Shown here: piece after piece, positions 1-10,048 of the stretch
Layout of the letters: each line of letters opens with the position of its first letter
Position numbering within the stretch: position 1 is the first letter of the stretch
Assembly (NCBI GenBank): GCA_033026295.1
Contig: CM065170.1
Location: 17,742,040 to 17,806,039 of the forward strand
Length of the DNA: 64,000 nucleotides
From: Channa striata
Taxonomy: Eukaryota; Chordata; Actinopteri; Anabantiformes; Channidae
Reading direction: 5' to 3'
Program-made: the position numbers and the translations under genes
The notes under the pieces: model-generated
Seen by the model: the letters and a program-made list of their open reading frames with translations, nothing else
Databases searched by the model: none
What the model was told of the DNA's origin: nothing

Positions 1-729
1 TTAATTCTACAGGACTCCATTGTTCCCCGCTGACTAGACCCTAATGAGTCCTCTACTGTTCATAGTAAAGCCACTTAACCCAAATTGGCTGCCATTAACT
101 GACCATCACACCCTATTCTCATTGACTCAAGTACTCATGTATACAGTCTACAATCAGGAGAGCTCCATTTAGGACAAATAAGGATCTTTTTGGGTGCCTA
201 AGTGAACAATTGTGACTCATTTTACTAAAGTACAGTCATTTACCTTTTCCATAAGCCCTTTTCATAGAAATGGTGGCATTTTGGCACTAGATTAACCGAT
301 CTTTCAGGTGCTTTTTGTTTGCAGTTTGCAAAATGCAACTGCAGTAATACTGGAAAAGATGTGATGCTTAATGTGATGTTTACTGTGAGGTATATCTGTA
401 ATACAATGCATGCTACTTTTACTAAATTAATGGTGGATGAACTCAAGATTGATGTTCTTTCACTAGTTTTGCAATTGTATGAGATAAGAGCTTCACAAAT
501 TCAAAATATACCAATAAGATGAATTATAAAACAGAGAAAAAGCAAAAAAAAAAAATAGCAAAGACATCATAGACAATGTGAACCCATTAGAAACTTAGAA
601 AATTAGAAACTATTTACATTGACAGTTTAAAACACAGTTACAATGACGAAACGCACTGGAAAAAGCTACAACACAACAAAATGAAGAAAGGTGCCGCAAA
701 AGCCCAAACACGATGGAAATGGCTCTGGG
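1..729. other. Unannotated AT-rich sequence
   Basis: I recognise no gene or repeat here. The two overlapping open frames of about 67 codons on opposite strands at 240-522 have no splice or composition support and look like chance. A short A-run lies near 545-556. Confidence 0.5.
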
Positions 730-908
730 AGAAACATTAATTAACCTAACATGCATGTTTTTGGACTGTGGAGGAAACTGGAATACCTGGAGGAAATTCA
801 CACAAGCACAACGTGAACATGCAAAATTGTACATAGAAAGGCCACATCTGGCATGTGGACCTTCTAGCTGTTAGGCACTAGCACTAACCGCTCCACCACC
901 CATGCTGC
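730..908 (-). repeat. Teleost dispersed repeat, copy 1
   Basis: The core reads like the common fish repeat whose hallmark is 'ggactgtgggaggaaac' followed by 'gagaacatgcaaa'; here it is 'ggactgtggaggaaactgg' and 'gtgaacatgcaaaa'. The far end, 'taaccgctccaccacccat', is the complement of a tRNA-like head (compare copy 4 at 45.9 kb, which has a clear B box). By that reading the element lies on the minus strand. Its family name is not certain from sequence alone; a tRNA-derived SINE is my inference. The copy is diverged with small indels. Confidence 0.7.
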
Positions 909-2658
909 CCTCGAAATAAGACCCCAAACAGATACTTTCCATTCAACAAGCTGGAACTTGCATTTATAATACTGTATCAACGTAGGAAGTATGTGAACAT
1001 TCAATCGTGCTTGTGCATCAGGACGATGCACGGCATGTATTATGAATCTGCAGACGCAGTACATAACCCCCTCCGCGCCAAGCACTGGATATAAAGTTGC
1101 GCAGGAGAGAGTGAGTGAGAGCTACAGACCCTTCTGGGTTTCTTCCACCACTCAACCACATGAAAAGAGCTTTTATTCTACAGGGACATCGCAGCTCAGC
1201 AAGGGAGTAGAAAGAAAAGGAGAAGGTAGATGATAGAAGTCAACGCTGCCGTGTGGGGGATGGAGGAAACCCTGTGCAGAGTGAGCATCTTTTCTGGCCT
1301 CTGAGCTTCACTGACAGTCTATCACATCAGTGCACCTGAAGGCAAAATAGAATGTCCTCATGAGAGTGGGACTTGCAAGCAGCAGATACAGAATGTGCAG
1401 AGAGGAATTTTCAACGTGATAAAACATAACTCCGTGTCGTAGCCTAAGGTGTCAGTTGTCCTCTCCGTTCTCTGCAGACCTTCACACCTGTGCTGACCCC
1501 ACCCCCCACCCCCCACCCACCCCAGCTCTGCTGGAGAAATGCCATCCGTAGAAAATGTTAGACCTGGAGACTCATTAAATTTGTTAATTTAAACTGGGTA
1601 TGGAGCAAAATGTCTTCTGTGGCAACATGCTAAGTTTTGTGAAGCATTTTCCACACAGCACCTGCTGTAAAACCAGTAAACCAATATATTAGGCAAATAC
1701 AATGAAAATAATCTACAAAATACAGAACTAATTATATACCAGCTAGTCTGATGACATACTGTGGGGCGGTGTCAAAGCTCACACTGACTTTGCTGTACTG
1801 CCCCGTTAGGATTTCAGTAAAATTCTAATCAGCTCTGCAATTTGTCATTTTAGTTTGATTGTTTTAATTGACTATAACCCTGCCCAAATCAAACTGTGGA
1901 TCTATATGGGCTTATAAGGAGTCAACAAAGTTGCAAAAGCCAGAAATCTGCATAATGCATTTTCTTCCGAGTTACAGTGTCAGTGGAGTGGCCCGTTGCT
2001 CTCCTTGATGCTGATTGCCTTCTCAGGTCTGAAGGACCTTTTACGCACCTAGTAGCACCTCTTAATCGGCCTGCTTCATTGGTTAGTTACAGTTCGTAAG
2101 AACCGCCAATTATATTATCATGTCTGGAAACAACATACTTACATCCCTAAAGGGTGCTGCCGGGAGACTTGTTGCAGAATATGTATAATTTTTGTAAATG
2201 TCAAAGTTGGAGTCTGTGGACTGAAAAAGCTTTACAAAAATGTTTTTTGGACTTTAAAAAGTCTTCTGGTAACTCAGGTTTCCCCTTTCAAATCCAATAA
2301 AGATAAAAATAAACTGGCAAAATTAATTGACACAATTGACCAAATTAATTGACCAATTAATGTGAATCATTCACTATATAAGTCTTAATTAAAAATAATT
2401 CTTACATATAAAAACATAAGCTAAGTTTTAAAGGGATGTCGGTTTTAAAGGGGAAGCATTTGAATTCTAAGATTCAAATATCGATAAGAAATTTAATTAA
2501 TTAATTTTCATTGTGAAATTAAATCAGCGAATCCCCTTTGAGTTCTACACAGCTTCGCAATTTAAAACATCATAGAAACATTGAAGAACAACAGCAAAAT
2601 TCTGGAGAGATTAAATTTTGAATATGTGATGTAACACCCACCGGGATCTGCCACTGGG
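909..2658. other. Unannotated sequence with a C-rich tract
   Basis: Apart from the C-rich tract at 1497-1523 I see no gene. A short cluster of 'aattaattgac' words lies around 2318-2360. Open frames are short and unsupported. Confidence 0.5.
1497..1523 (-). repeat. C-rich tract; G-quadruplex-type motif on minus strand
   Basis: The plus strand carries a run of CCCC and CCCCCC blocks separated by single A residues. The minus strand therefore has at least four runs of three or more G with one-base loops, which meets the usual quadruplex rule. There is no gene nearby to connect it to. Confidence 0.75.
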
Positions 2659-2758
2659 TGCTTGATTCCATTAAGTAATTAATCCATTAAGGACACTGAT
2701 AGCGCTTGTGTACACGTATGCATGTACATTCTAACGACCTCTGAAATGTACTGGTGGT
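2659..2758. repeat. Local direct repeat, copy A
   Basis: This block, from 'tgcttgattccattaa' to 'ctctgaaatgtactggtgg', recurs at 3595-3685 in the same orientation. The left part (TTCCATTAA...AATCCATTAA...GACACTGATAG) and the right part (GTACATTCTAACGACCTCTGAAATG) are both kept. The middle differs by a small indel. It is either a local duplication or two copies of an unrecognised dispersed repeat. Confidence 0.8.
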
Positions 2759-3594
2759 CTTTGTCATTTCATGACATTGCAGCATCCTAACTTCATTAAT
2801 CACTGACACTTGCCGCAGCTGATCCACAGCCACGCTGACATTGCGTTTTATGAAAATACATAGTTCTCCAGACTTACGTGAACTTCCTGCCCACCAACCA
2901 TTCTTGTGATCCTCTTTCTCCCACTCTTCCTTTAGCACTGTCGTCCACCAAAACGTTCAGTTCTTTACCTCTAAGTCAAAATATAACCAACACAGCATTA
3001 TTATCGTTACAAAACATTATTTTAACTTTTCTCCAACTTCAACCAAATAGTTTTTTGGTTTTTTTTTTCTTGAGGTCAGTGAGAGAGACCAATCTTTAGC
3101 TGGTTATCGCAGCGAATGAGGTGGTGGGAGGAGAAACCAGGTAGACCCGAGTTCAAGAGAGATCAAGAAGGAACATAGAAAGTTCTCACATTTTTAATTT
3201 TTATCTCATATTAAATGTTCCAGTACAAATGTATTTTCACAACAACCTTTAGCTTCTAGTTTTTATGCCTAATATATAGGTCAGCAGTCACTACTAGGTG
3301 GACCGTGGACTGGGCCCAGAGTCGGAACTGACATGTCATTCAGTTTTCAGTCAGTTTTGGGGGAGATGACATTACGGCCGGGGACTCTACTCTGACAATC
3401 TGGCTTTTAATCTAGAATAGAGTCATAGAAAAAGAAAAGACAGAATTACATTAAAAAAACCCACTAAATTCAGCAATTCAGATACAGTTACACTTAAAGC
3501 CAACTATGAACAGATTATAATGTAAAAGTAAATTATAATGCAACTTAAACATGATGATGCTGTGGACATCAAACATTAGAACGTGTATCTTGCA
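2759..3594. other. Sequence between the local repeats
   Basis: No recognisable gene or transposon. An 'acgtaagt' word on the minus strand near 2880 resembles a splice donor, but no coherent exon goes with it. A T-run lies at about 3060-3069. Confidence 0.4.
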
Positions 3595-3685
3595 TGCTTG
3601 ATTCCATTAACTAAGTAATCCATTAATGACACTGATAGAAGTTATGTACATGTACATTCTAACGACCTCTGAAATGCACTGGCGG
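3595..3685. repeat. Local direct repeat, copy B
   Basis: Second copy of the block at 2659-2758, about 936 bases downstream. It is shorter by roughly nine bases, mostly from a gap in the 'gtgtacacgtatgcatgtac' segment. Similarity stops soon after 'gcactggcgg'. Confidence 0.8.
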
Positions 3686-4622
3686 ACATTTTATGACGTA
3701 TGACACTGAGGGAAACCTGCGGAAATTTTCCTGAATTTTCCCCTGCTGTAGAACAATGTTAATCAAGAGCCTGTGCATAATAAACCGTATGAATGGGCTA
3801 AAAAACAAAAATATAACATCTATACCTGGAGCCCCGAACAAAGAAACAGACATCGCACATATTAAAGTAAAACTTTATTCCTTCCTTGTTAATGCCCGTT
3901 TCACGCCCCCGGAAGCTTCCAAACGTTCCCCTTACAGTCTGGTTTGCGTCTCATTCTCCTTGTGTCATTGAACAACCCTCCTCCACGCTTCCTTCACTCC
4001 GGTGAAGGTGACTCATTGTGGCTGGTGTTGATCATGTAGCTGAAACAATCAGCCTGGGTGAAGGTCATTTGAGTGTCTTGGGGGCGGGGATGGTGCACAG
4101 GATGTGGAGGAGAGTGGATAACCTTTGCTGGGCTTGCAGCGACATAAATCCACGGCTAAGTCAGTGGGAAGGTACTTAATAAAGACTAGATGGTCCCATT
4201 TAGAGGGGTTTTGAGAAAAAGAGACATATTTGAAAAAGTGCCGAATAAATAGTTCTTTTGAGCTTTGCGTTTTTGCAGAAGACAGATTTTGAGGGCTGGG
4301 CTTGTCTGCCGTGTCCACTGCCTTCCCATCAAGATTTATGATAGCTTCAATTTATTAGAGATTGTTGCTCCAAAATTATTAAAGCAACAAAAATTATTGC
4401 TCAAACGTCTTTGTGAAATATGCTAATAAGTGTATTAACACAAAGTCTTGATGGCCCGGCGTGCACACAACTGAATGCACGTTTAGCTGCGTCTGTATGA
4501 GCACTGTGCTCACTGTAGGTGATTGAATAAATGGATGTGTGAGTGTGCGTGGGTGTTCGAATGTGTCTGTGCCTGTTTGTATTTCCACACACCTCCAATT
4601 TATCATGCTGTCAAATCCACCG
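3686..4622. other. Unannotated sequence
   Basis: I see no gene. The 89-codon minus open frame at 4049-4318 has no splice signals or recognisable domain. Frames over the neighbouring GT repeat are low-complexity artefacts. Confidence 0.45.
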
Positions 4623-4635
4623 TGCGTGTGTGTGT

Positions 4636-4666
<31 letters not shown>

Positions 4667-4687
4667 CATGTTTGTGTCTGTGTGTGG
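4623..4687. repeat. (GT)n microsatellite
   Basis: About 65 bases of alternating GT with few interruptions (one TA, one CA), ending in 'tttgtgtctgtgtgtg'. Open frames crossing it encode only Cys-Val or His-Thr repeats and are not genes. Confidence 0.95.
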
Positions 4688-4780
4688 GCTGGAACATCGA
4701 CCTACTGTGAGCTCTGAATTAAATCATTAAACCCATCAACAGTTCAGATTTTTTCTCCTTCTCCACTCCAAAAAGAAATA

Positions 4781-4799
4781 ACACACACACACACACACA
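4781..4799. repeat. (AC)n microsatellite
   Basis: Nineteen bases of uninterrupted AC dinucleotides. Confidence 0.95.
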
Positions 4800-5399
4800 A
4801 TATAGAGGCTGCTGCTGCAACATGTGTATGTGTATCTGCAAACGCATGTATGACACATACTAACGAATGATAAAAATATGGACTGCTATGCAGAATGGAG
4901 AAAACACACACGGAAACCAAGACTCTCTCTCACACACACAGAGCAGAGATAAAAGAGGACAGAGGAGAGTTTGGGTGTGATTTGCATTTATAAATTGAAA
5001 TTGTTTGTCACACACTGGGTTTCTCTCTTAGTCCTGCCAGAGAGAAGGGAATTATTCCTCCATGCATAGCTCTGGAAAAGAAGAGTGTATGAATTGATTA
5101 TAGAGGGGCAGACCAGCGGGAAACATCAGGCCCGAAATTCGTCAAGTAACCAAAATCTGAAGTCTGATCAACAAATTAAAAAACAGACAATCCAGAACAA
5201 GTTAAACACTAACCTGTGTGGATCGGTTAAAATAATATATCAACAAAACCCATTATTGCCACATGATTACAAAAGCAACAAAGCTTTTCAGTGTAAGAGT
5301 TTTCAGAGATGGACCTGAAATCTTCACTAGTAAATAAGAATTATTTCATGCCTTTTAGTGATTGTTTGAGCACATCTACAGTATTTACATTTGGGACTT

Positions 5400-5556
5400 T
5401 TTTACAAAGCTATTTGCAGCATATGTGCACTGTTTATTTTTGTAATTTTATTTTATATTTGATGTCATCTCGCAAGCAAATGGATTCAAATCCTGTTCAT
5501 ATGTGTACTTGTGCCATGAATAAATAACAATAAAGTTTGAATCTGATTCTGAAATG
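5400..5556 (+). mobile_element. Probable LINE 3'-end relic
   Basis: The end of this segment, 'acttgtgccatgaataaataacaataaagtttgaatctg', resembles the 3' tails of fish non-LTR retrotransposons, which often finish in 'aataaag' followed by short 'gaatct' repeats. No reverse transcriptase coding remains, so this would be a severely 5'-truncated copy. The family is not determinable here. Confidence 0.4.
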
Positions 5557-7323
5557 GGAAATTACAATAACAAACAACATACATGTACATATTTTCTTTG
5601 TTAATTAACCTGTTAACCAAGATTACCAAGATTTAGTTTAAAATTCTTAATGTATCAAATGTTACTTTATTTCTTTAGACACTTTGCCAGAACTATAACA
5701 AAAGACGAATTTGCTGTTGCCAGCTAACGATGACACATTTAAAAAGCTTGTCCCATTTCAGAGGGAAATATTTCAACCCAAGGTGCTGATGTTAAAAAAA
5801 TGTCAACTGGCAAAACACCACAACAGGAAGCTTTTAAAGAAAAACAAACAGGAACATTGGTGCATATGTGTGACGCTGTTTGCATCCTCACATATCTGAG
5901 AATATCAAAGAATGCAGCGTCAGTGTGCAGAATGCTTCCAGATTAATCGACTTCATACACTGTTAATACACTGTCCAAAGACGCATTTGATGAAACGCAT
6001 TTTAGTACCACAGCACCATCCATTTCTTTGATGGATAAAGCGCAAAAGTCCATAGCCTAATTTCTTAACAATAATCTGATAGTTGCAAGATGTTTATGGA
6101 ACACAACACACATTACATTCAGGTAATGTTCATCAAATGTTTCAGTGCAGTGCCTCATATCCACAGCGCTGCACAGATAGATATTCTGATCTGAGGATGA
6201 ATGCAGGTGCATGGAAACAGGATTTTTATCTTTACAAACGATTGAAAAGGAAGAAGAAGACAGAGAGAAATTAAGAGTTTGCTGAACTTTTAATGTGTGG
6301 GTTACTGCGGTAACTGAGTTTAAGTCATACCCGTGTCTGTAACTAAAAAGCCAGATTTCCCTGAAACCAATCACTGTATAGGGAAATGTATATAATACAG
6401 GAATCAAACCAATTTTTATAGTTGGAATTCTAAGCAAAGCTGGTTACTATGATCCAACAAATTCCCTATTTAACAATTGTGTGAATGTTTAAAAGTACAT
6501 TACTTGCAAAGTCTAAAATATTACAGTATATTTTTACATTTAGCAAACACCATTTTGCAAAGCAACTTACAGAGTAACTTGACACACACACATTTTATAT
6601 TTATCCCAATTCAAATTTCAGGGGACTCATGAGTGATAGAGTCATATTAATAACAAAGTGAATCGTTACCTGAGAATCACACAGAGAATTTATTATTCTC
6701 AGTTTATGTTTTTCTTAACATATTGTGTCATAGAAACTTCATCTCAGTTTCTGTGTTTGGGTTTTGTGCCTGTCCTTCTCCTCCTTCCTATTGTGCCAGC
6801 ACACAGGAGGCAGTCTTGATTGCAAAGCTGCACAAAGAGCACAGATGTTGATATTGTCATAAACTTTTCTGCTGAGTGGAAATGAAATCGGACCAAATTG
6901 AGGGAAGGCTGCTCTGATGAAAGGACTCGAATGGGGAAACTAATCATGTCTAATTTCACTAATGAGGCTCTTCACCAGCAATCTTAAGTAAGGTTTAGAA
7001 CACTTGGGAACACATGAATATGAATGGGGGGGACTGTGCTGGAAACTCTTGGTAGTGTCATAATTCATATTGGTTGATTTGCATGCCATACAATTTCCAC
7101 ATGCACAAATCCTTCCAGCAATTTGTGTCACCTGATATTTCACACCCGCATGCACATCTTTTCTTATATTCCCACTTGTCATTGTATCGTCCCTTGTTGA
7201 TTTTTGCAACCTGTCTGTTTTGGATTTTTGGTATTTATGTATCATATGTTGCTGATGTGTAGCCGTTTGAAAATAACAGCCACTCGCTGGGAAAGCAGCA
7301 ATTTTGGATATTTCTCCATCTAC
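5557..7323. other. Unannotated sequence
   Basis: No confident gene. The 126-codon minus open frame at 6057-6437 has no domain or splice support. The minus frame at 6744-6959 has several possible acceptor AGs but no convincing pyrimidine tract. Confidence 0.4.
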
Positions 7324-7473
7324 GTGTGTCATACTCAATTAGCAGCTGTTTGAATGCTTGTCTCGCACGGTCAAACACCTGCTGACACACTGACAGCTTA
7401 TCCACCATCCCCACCAACAATTCCATCACATCTCCAGCGCTCCTAATGACTCGTTTTACGATCAGCTCCGACC
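7324..7473 (-). CDS. Candidate internal exon of a minus-strand host gene
   Basis: On the minus strand an acceptor-like 'attttgcgattacag' precedes a 150-base open segment that ends before 'gtagat'. Read in phase 1 it gives 50 residues beginning GSELIVKRVIRSAGDVMELL, with helical, coiled-coil-like spacing and a Gln/Arg/Lys-rich end. The exon is symmetric (phase 1 to phase 1), so it could be skipped without a frameshift. It matches in phase the donor of the candidate exon at 17836. I do not recognise the protein. The donor and pyrimidine tract are only moderate, so chance is not excluded. Confidence 0.3.
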
Positions 7474-8899
7474 CTGTAATCGCAAAATGATTAGAAAGTG
7501 TCATTTTACCTGTAATCACAGCGGCCACTCTTTATCTGTGTTGGACTTTCTGCACTTGGCTTAATCCTATAGACTTTTAAATCTAGATTCACTTAAGAGT
7601 CATTCAATTTTATTAATGACAGAACGTTTTAATGTTTTATTCCTACATTTTTACACAATTTCTACAATTTAAACACTAAAATGACAATATAGTAATAAAT
7701 CACCTTTTCTGTCACTGCATGTGACAGTGTTATTTATCGTGGCACTCAGTTTAACTTTAAAGTGTGTGTGTGTCTGCATGAATTTGTGCATATGTGTGTC
7801 ATGTCTCACATCTATTATTGATATGTCAGCATAAGCTGTGTAATCTACTCTAGAACAATGCACCATTCGTTTAAATGATATCAATCAAAGATCCACGAAA
7901 GATCCAAGAATTAGACTACGAAGAAATTCCTTTTCTTTTGTCTATAGGGGTTCAGATGCCAGTTGACTCTCATATCACAAACCCTAGAAACATTTGCACA
8001 TTTGCACACTGTGAAATCTTTAGTTGATCAAATTAATCATTCAGCTCAGATAAAAATTAAGCACTTGCAAATTTACACATTACAGTGTCTGGAGGAGCAA
8101 AGTGGTTCGGTCTTACAGCTTTGATGAAATTATGTTTTAGAATCATAAGCTGAAACATAAGTGTGCAATGAAAAAAGACAAGAGCAGACAACATTGTGAG
8201 AGCTGGATACTGGATGCAAACATGGCATCAAGTAACGTGATTGAAAACTAATCGCCTGGCGCATAAGCCAAAAGAGTTTTCTGGCTTCTGGTTTTGCTTC
8301 CATGTCTTGCAGCCCACTGCACATGTATAAACCCAGCGTGAACACTTTGCTTGCTCTGCAGGCTTCACACTGTGATGGCATCATGCAGGGAAAAGTTTAT
8401 TTTCTGAGCTCTGGGAATGTTTTAAAAAATGGAATGAAACTGATTGTAGTTTGAGGTGTCCTGTCATGAGTTTTACAGGCATCTATTTTAAAAGTATAGT
8501 CAAAAGGGGGTTTGGGAACCATGGGGGATTTTTCTTTTGCGATAATGTGGCCACTATGAAATATGATTGGCTCAAAGGCAGCATATCGTGTCCAGCTTTC
8601 ATATTACATCTACAGTCTATGGGCCCAATGTTAGTGACCTGTCAGTGACCAACATACCCACAATGTGCACCATGTCCACCATCGGAATTAGCAAACTAGC
8701 ACTAATGAAGAAGATCCACGCGTTTGTCAAGAATCTAGTGGGACAGAAAACCTGGATCTTTGCACATGGTTGTGCAATAGTTATATTTTGGACTTCTTCC
8801 CCTTTTAGTTTATATGTTTGAGGCTAAAAGGCTGTTAAAAGGCTTCCTAACCAATAAATAATTCATGTAGGGCAAGAGGATTTAACAATAAACTGCTAG
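7474..8899. other. Unannotated sequence
   Basis: No gene recognised. Short open frames at 8130-8384 and 8451-8821 have no support. Confidence 0.4.
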
Positions 8900-9345
8900 A
8901 CTGGATATCTGTTGGAGAGATCTTTCAACTATGACATTCTTCCTGGAACAAATTTCATTACTTTTGCTATTTACGAGTATTGGTCCCAGACATGCAGAAT
9001 CAATATTCTGGATATCTGCAATAAAATTCTTACTATGAAAAACTCCTATGTCACATCTATAATGCAGATGATACTGTACTAGTTATATCGTTAATTTCAG
9101 GATGGATATGTTCACAATAGCTATTATGTGAAAATGCAATTTCAGATATCTAGAGTTAGGAATTTTAACTAGAAAACCCGCTATGACATATATCCACAAA
9201 TGGATTGTGGATTTGTGAAATTGACAGCCAAATAAACAGAAATGCCAAAAGTGAATGCCAAATCATTTGTCCAAGGAAGAATGACGATGTGGATATCTGA
9301 TTTTATTTTTTTTTTTTAGTAGGGAGAATTGAATGATATCTGTAA
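8900..9345. repeat. Degenerate GATATCT-rich repeat
   Basis: The word GATATCT occurs at about 8904, 9011, 9145, 9292 and 9335, often followed by a few bases and 'AAT'. Five copies in 440 bases is far above chance. The arrangement resembles an eroded fish repeat built from units of about 20 bases around 'gatatctgnaat'. No terminal inverted repeats or coding sequence are visible. Confidence 0.5.
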
Positions 9346-9804
9346 CAATATCAGATAATTAAAGATTGTGTGGTTACATTTAATGTTATAACTGCTCAAC
9401 TATAGTCCAAATGACAATAAATACGAATTCAGCATAACTGCCACGCTCACAGAGCCATTACATTGGCCGTAATTACGTTTATCAAGCATTTCACATGCAA
9501 ATAGTCGGACATCTTCTTAAGACACAGTTGGCTAATACCTGGCTATGAGTCCATCTGTATGAACGTTTATTTCTGTAACTATGCAAATAAAGTAAGTTTT
9601 ATGGCCTTGTACAACGGGAAAAGGTTCACGCGTTTGCTAGGTACTTCTGGTTTGGTGAAAAGGGTGTATTAAATTAGAAGACAGGATAATCAAGCTTTTT
9701 TTATTGCACTATTTTAATGGACATTTTGTATATTCGATCTAACTGCTTATCATGGTCAGGGTCGAAGGGGACTGGAGACTATCCCTGCTGTCATTGATCG
9801 AGAC

Positions 9805-10048
9805 ACCTTGGACAGGTTTCGGTCGTAGCTCCATCGGTAAGGCAGTCGTCCACACAGGGTCAGGGGTTTGATTTCTGGTCCCTACTTGCTGCGTGTTGAA
9901 GTGTCCTTGGGTAAGACACTGAACCCCCAGTTGCCTGCACTGGGCCAGATGAGGACCCTGCATGGCAGCCATCGCATTGTGTGTGTGTGTATGTGTCCAC
10001 CAAATTACTCTAAGTCGCTTTGGATAAAAGCGTCTGCCAAATGACTAC
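9805..10048 (+). mobile_element. tRNA-derived SINE with UnaL2-type 3' hairpin
   Basis: The head is tRNA-like: 'gtagctccatcggtaagg' resembles an A box and 'caggggtttgatttct' a decayed B box. The body contains 'gtgtccttgggtaagacactgaaccc', typical of fish SINEs, then a short GT run at 9978-9992. The 3' tail holds a perfect hairpin, CGCTTT (10016-10021), loop GGATA, AAAGCG (10027-10032), then 'tctgccaaatga'. That hairpin is the known recognition element of eel UnaL2-type L2 LINEs, so L2 machinery probably moved this SINE. Confidence 0.88.

Noticed and set aside
4394..4730. Overlapping frames with His-Thr or Cys-Val repeats
   Set aside because: Translation of the GT microsatellite.
6057..6437. 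126-codon minus open frame
   Set aside because: No recognisable domain, AT-rich codon use like the background, no splice sites.
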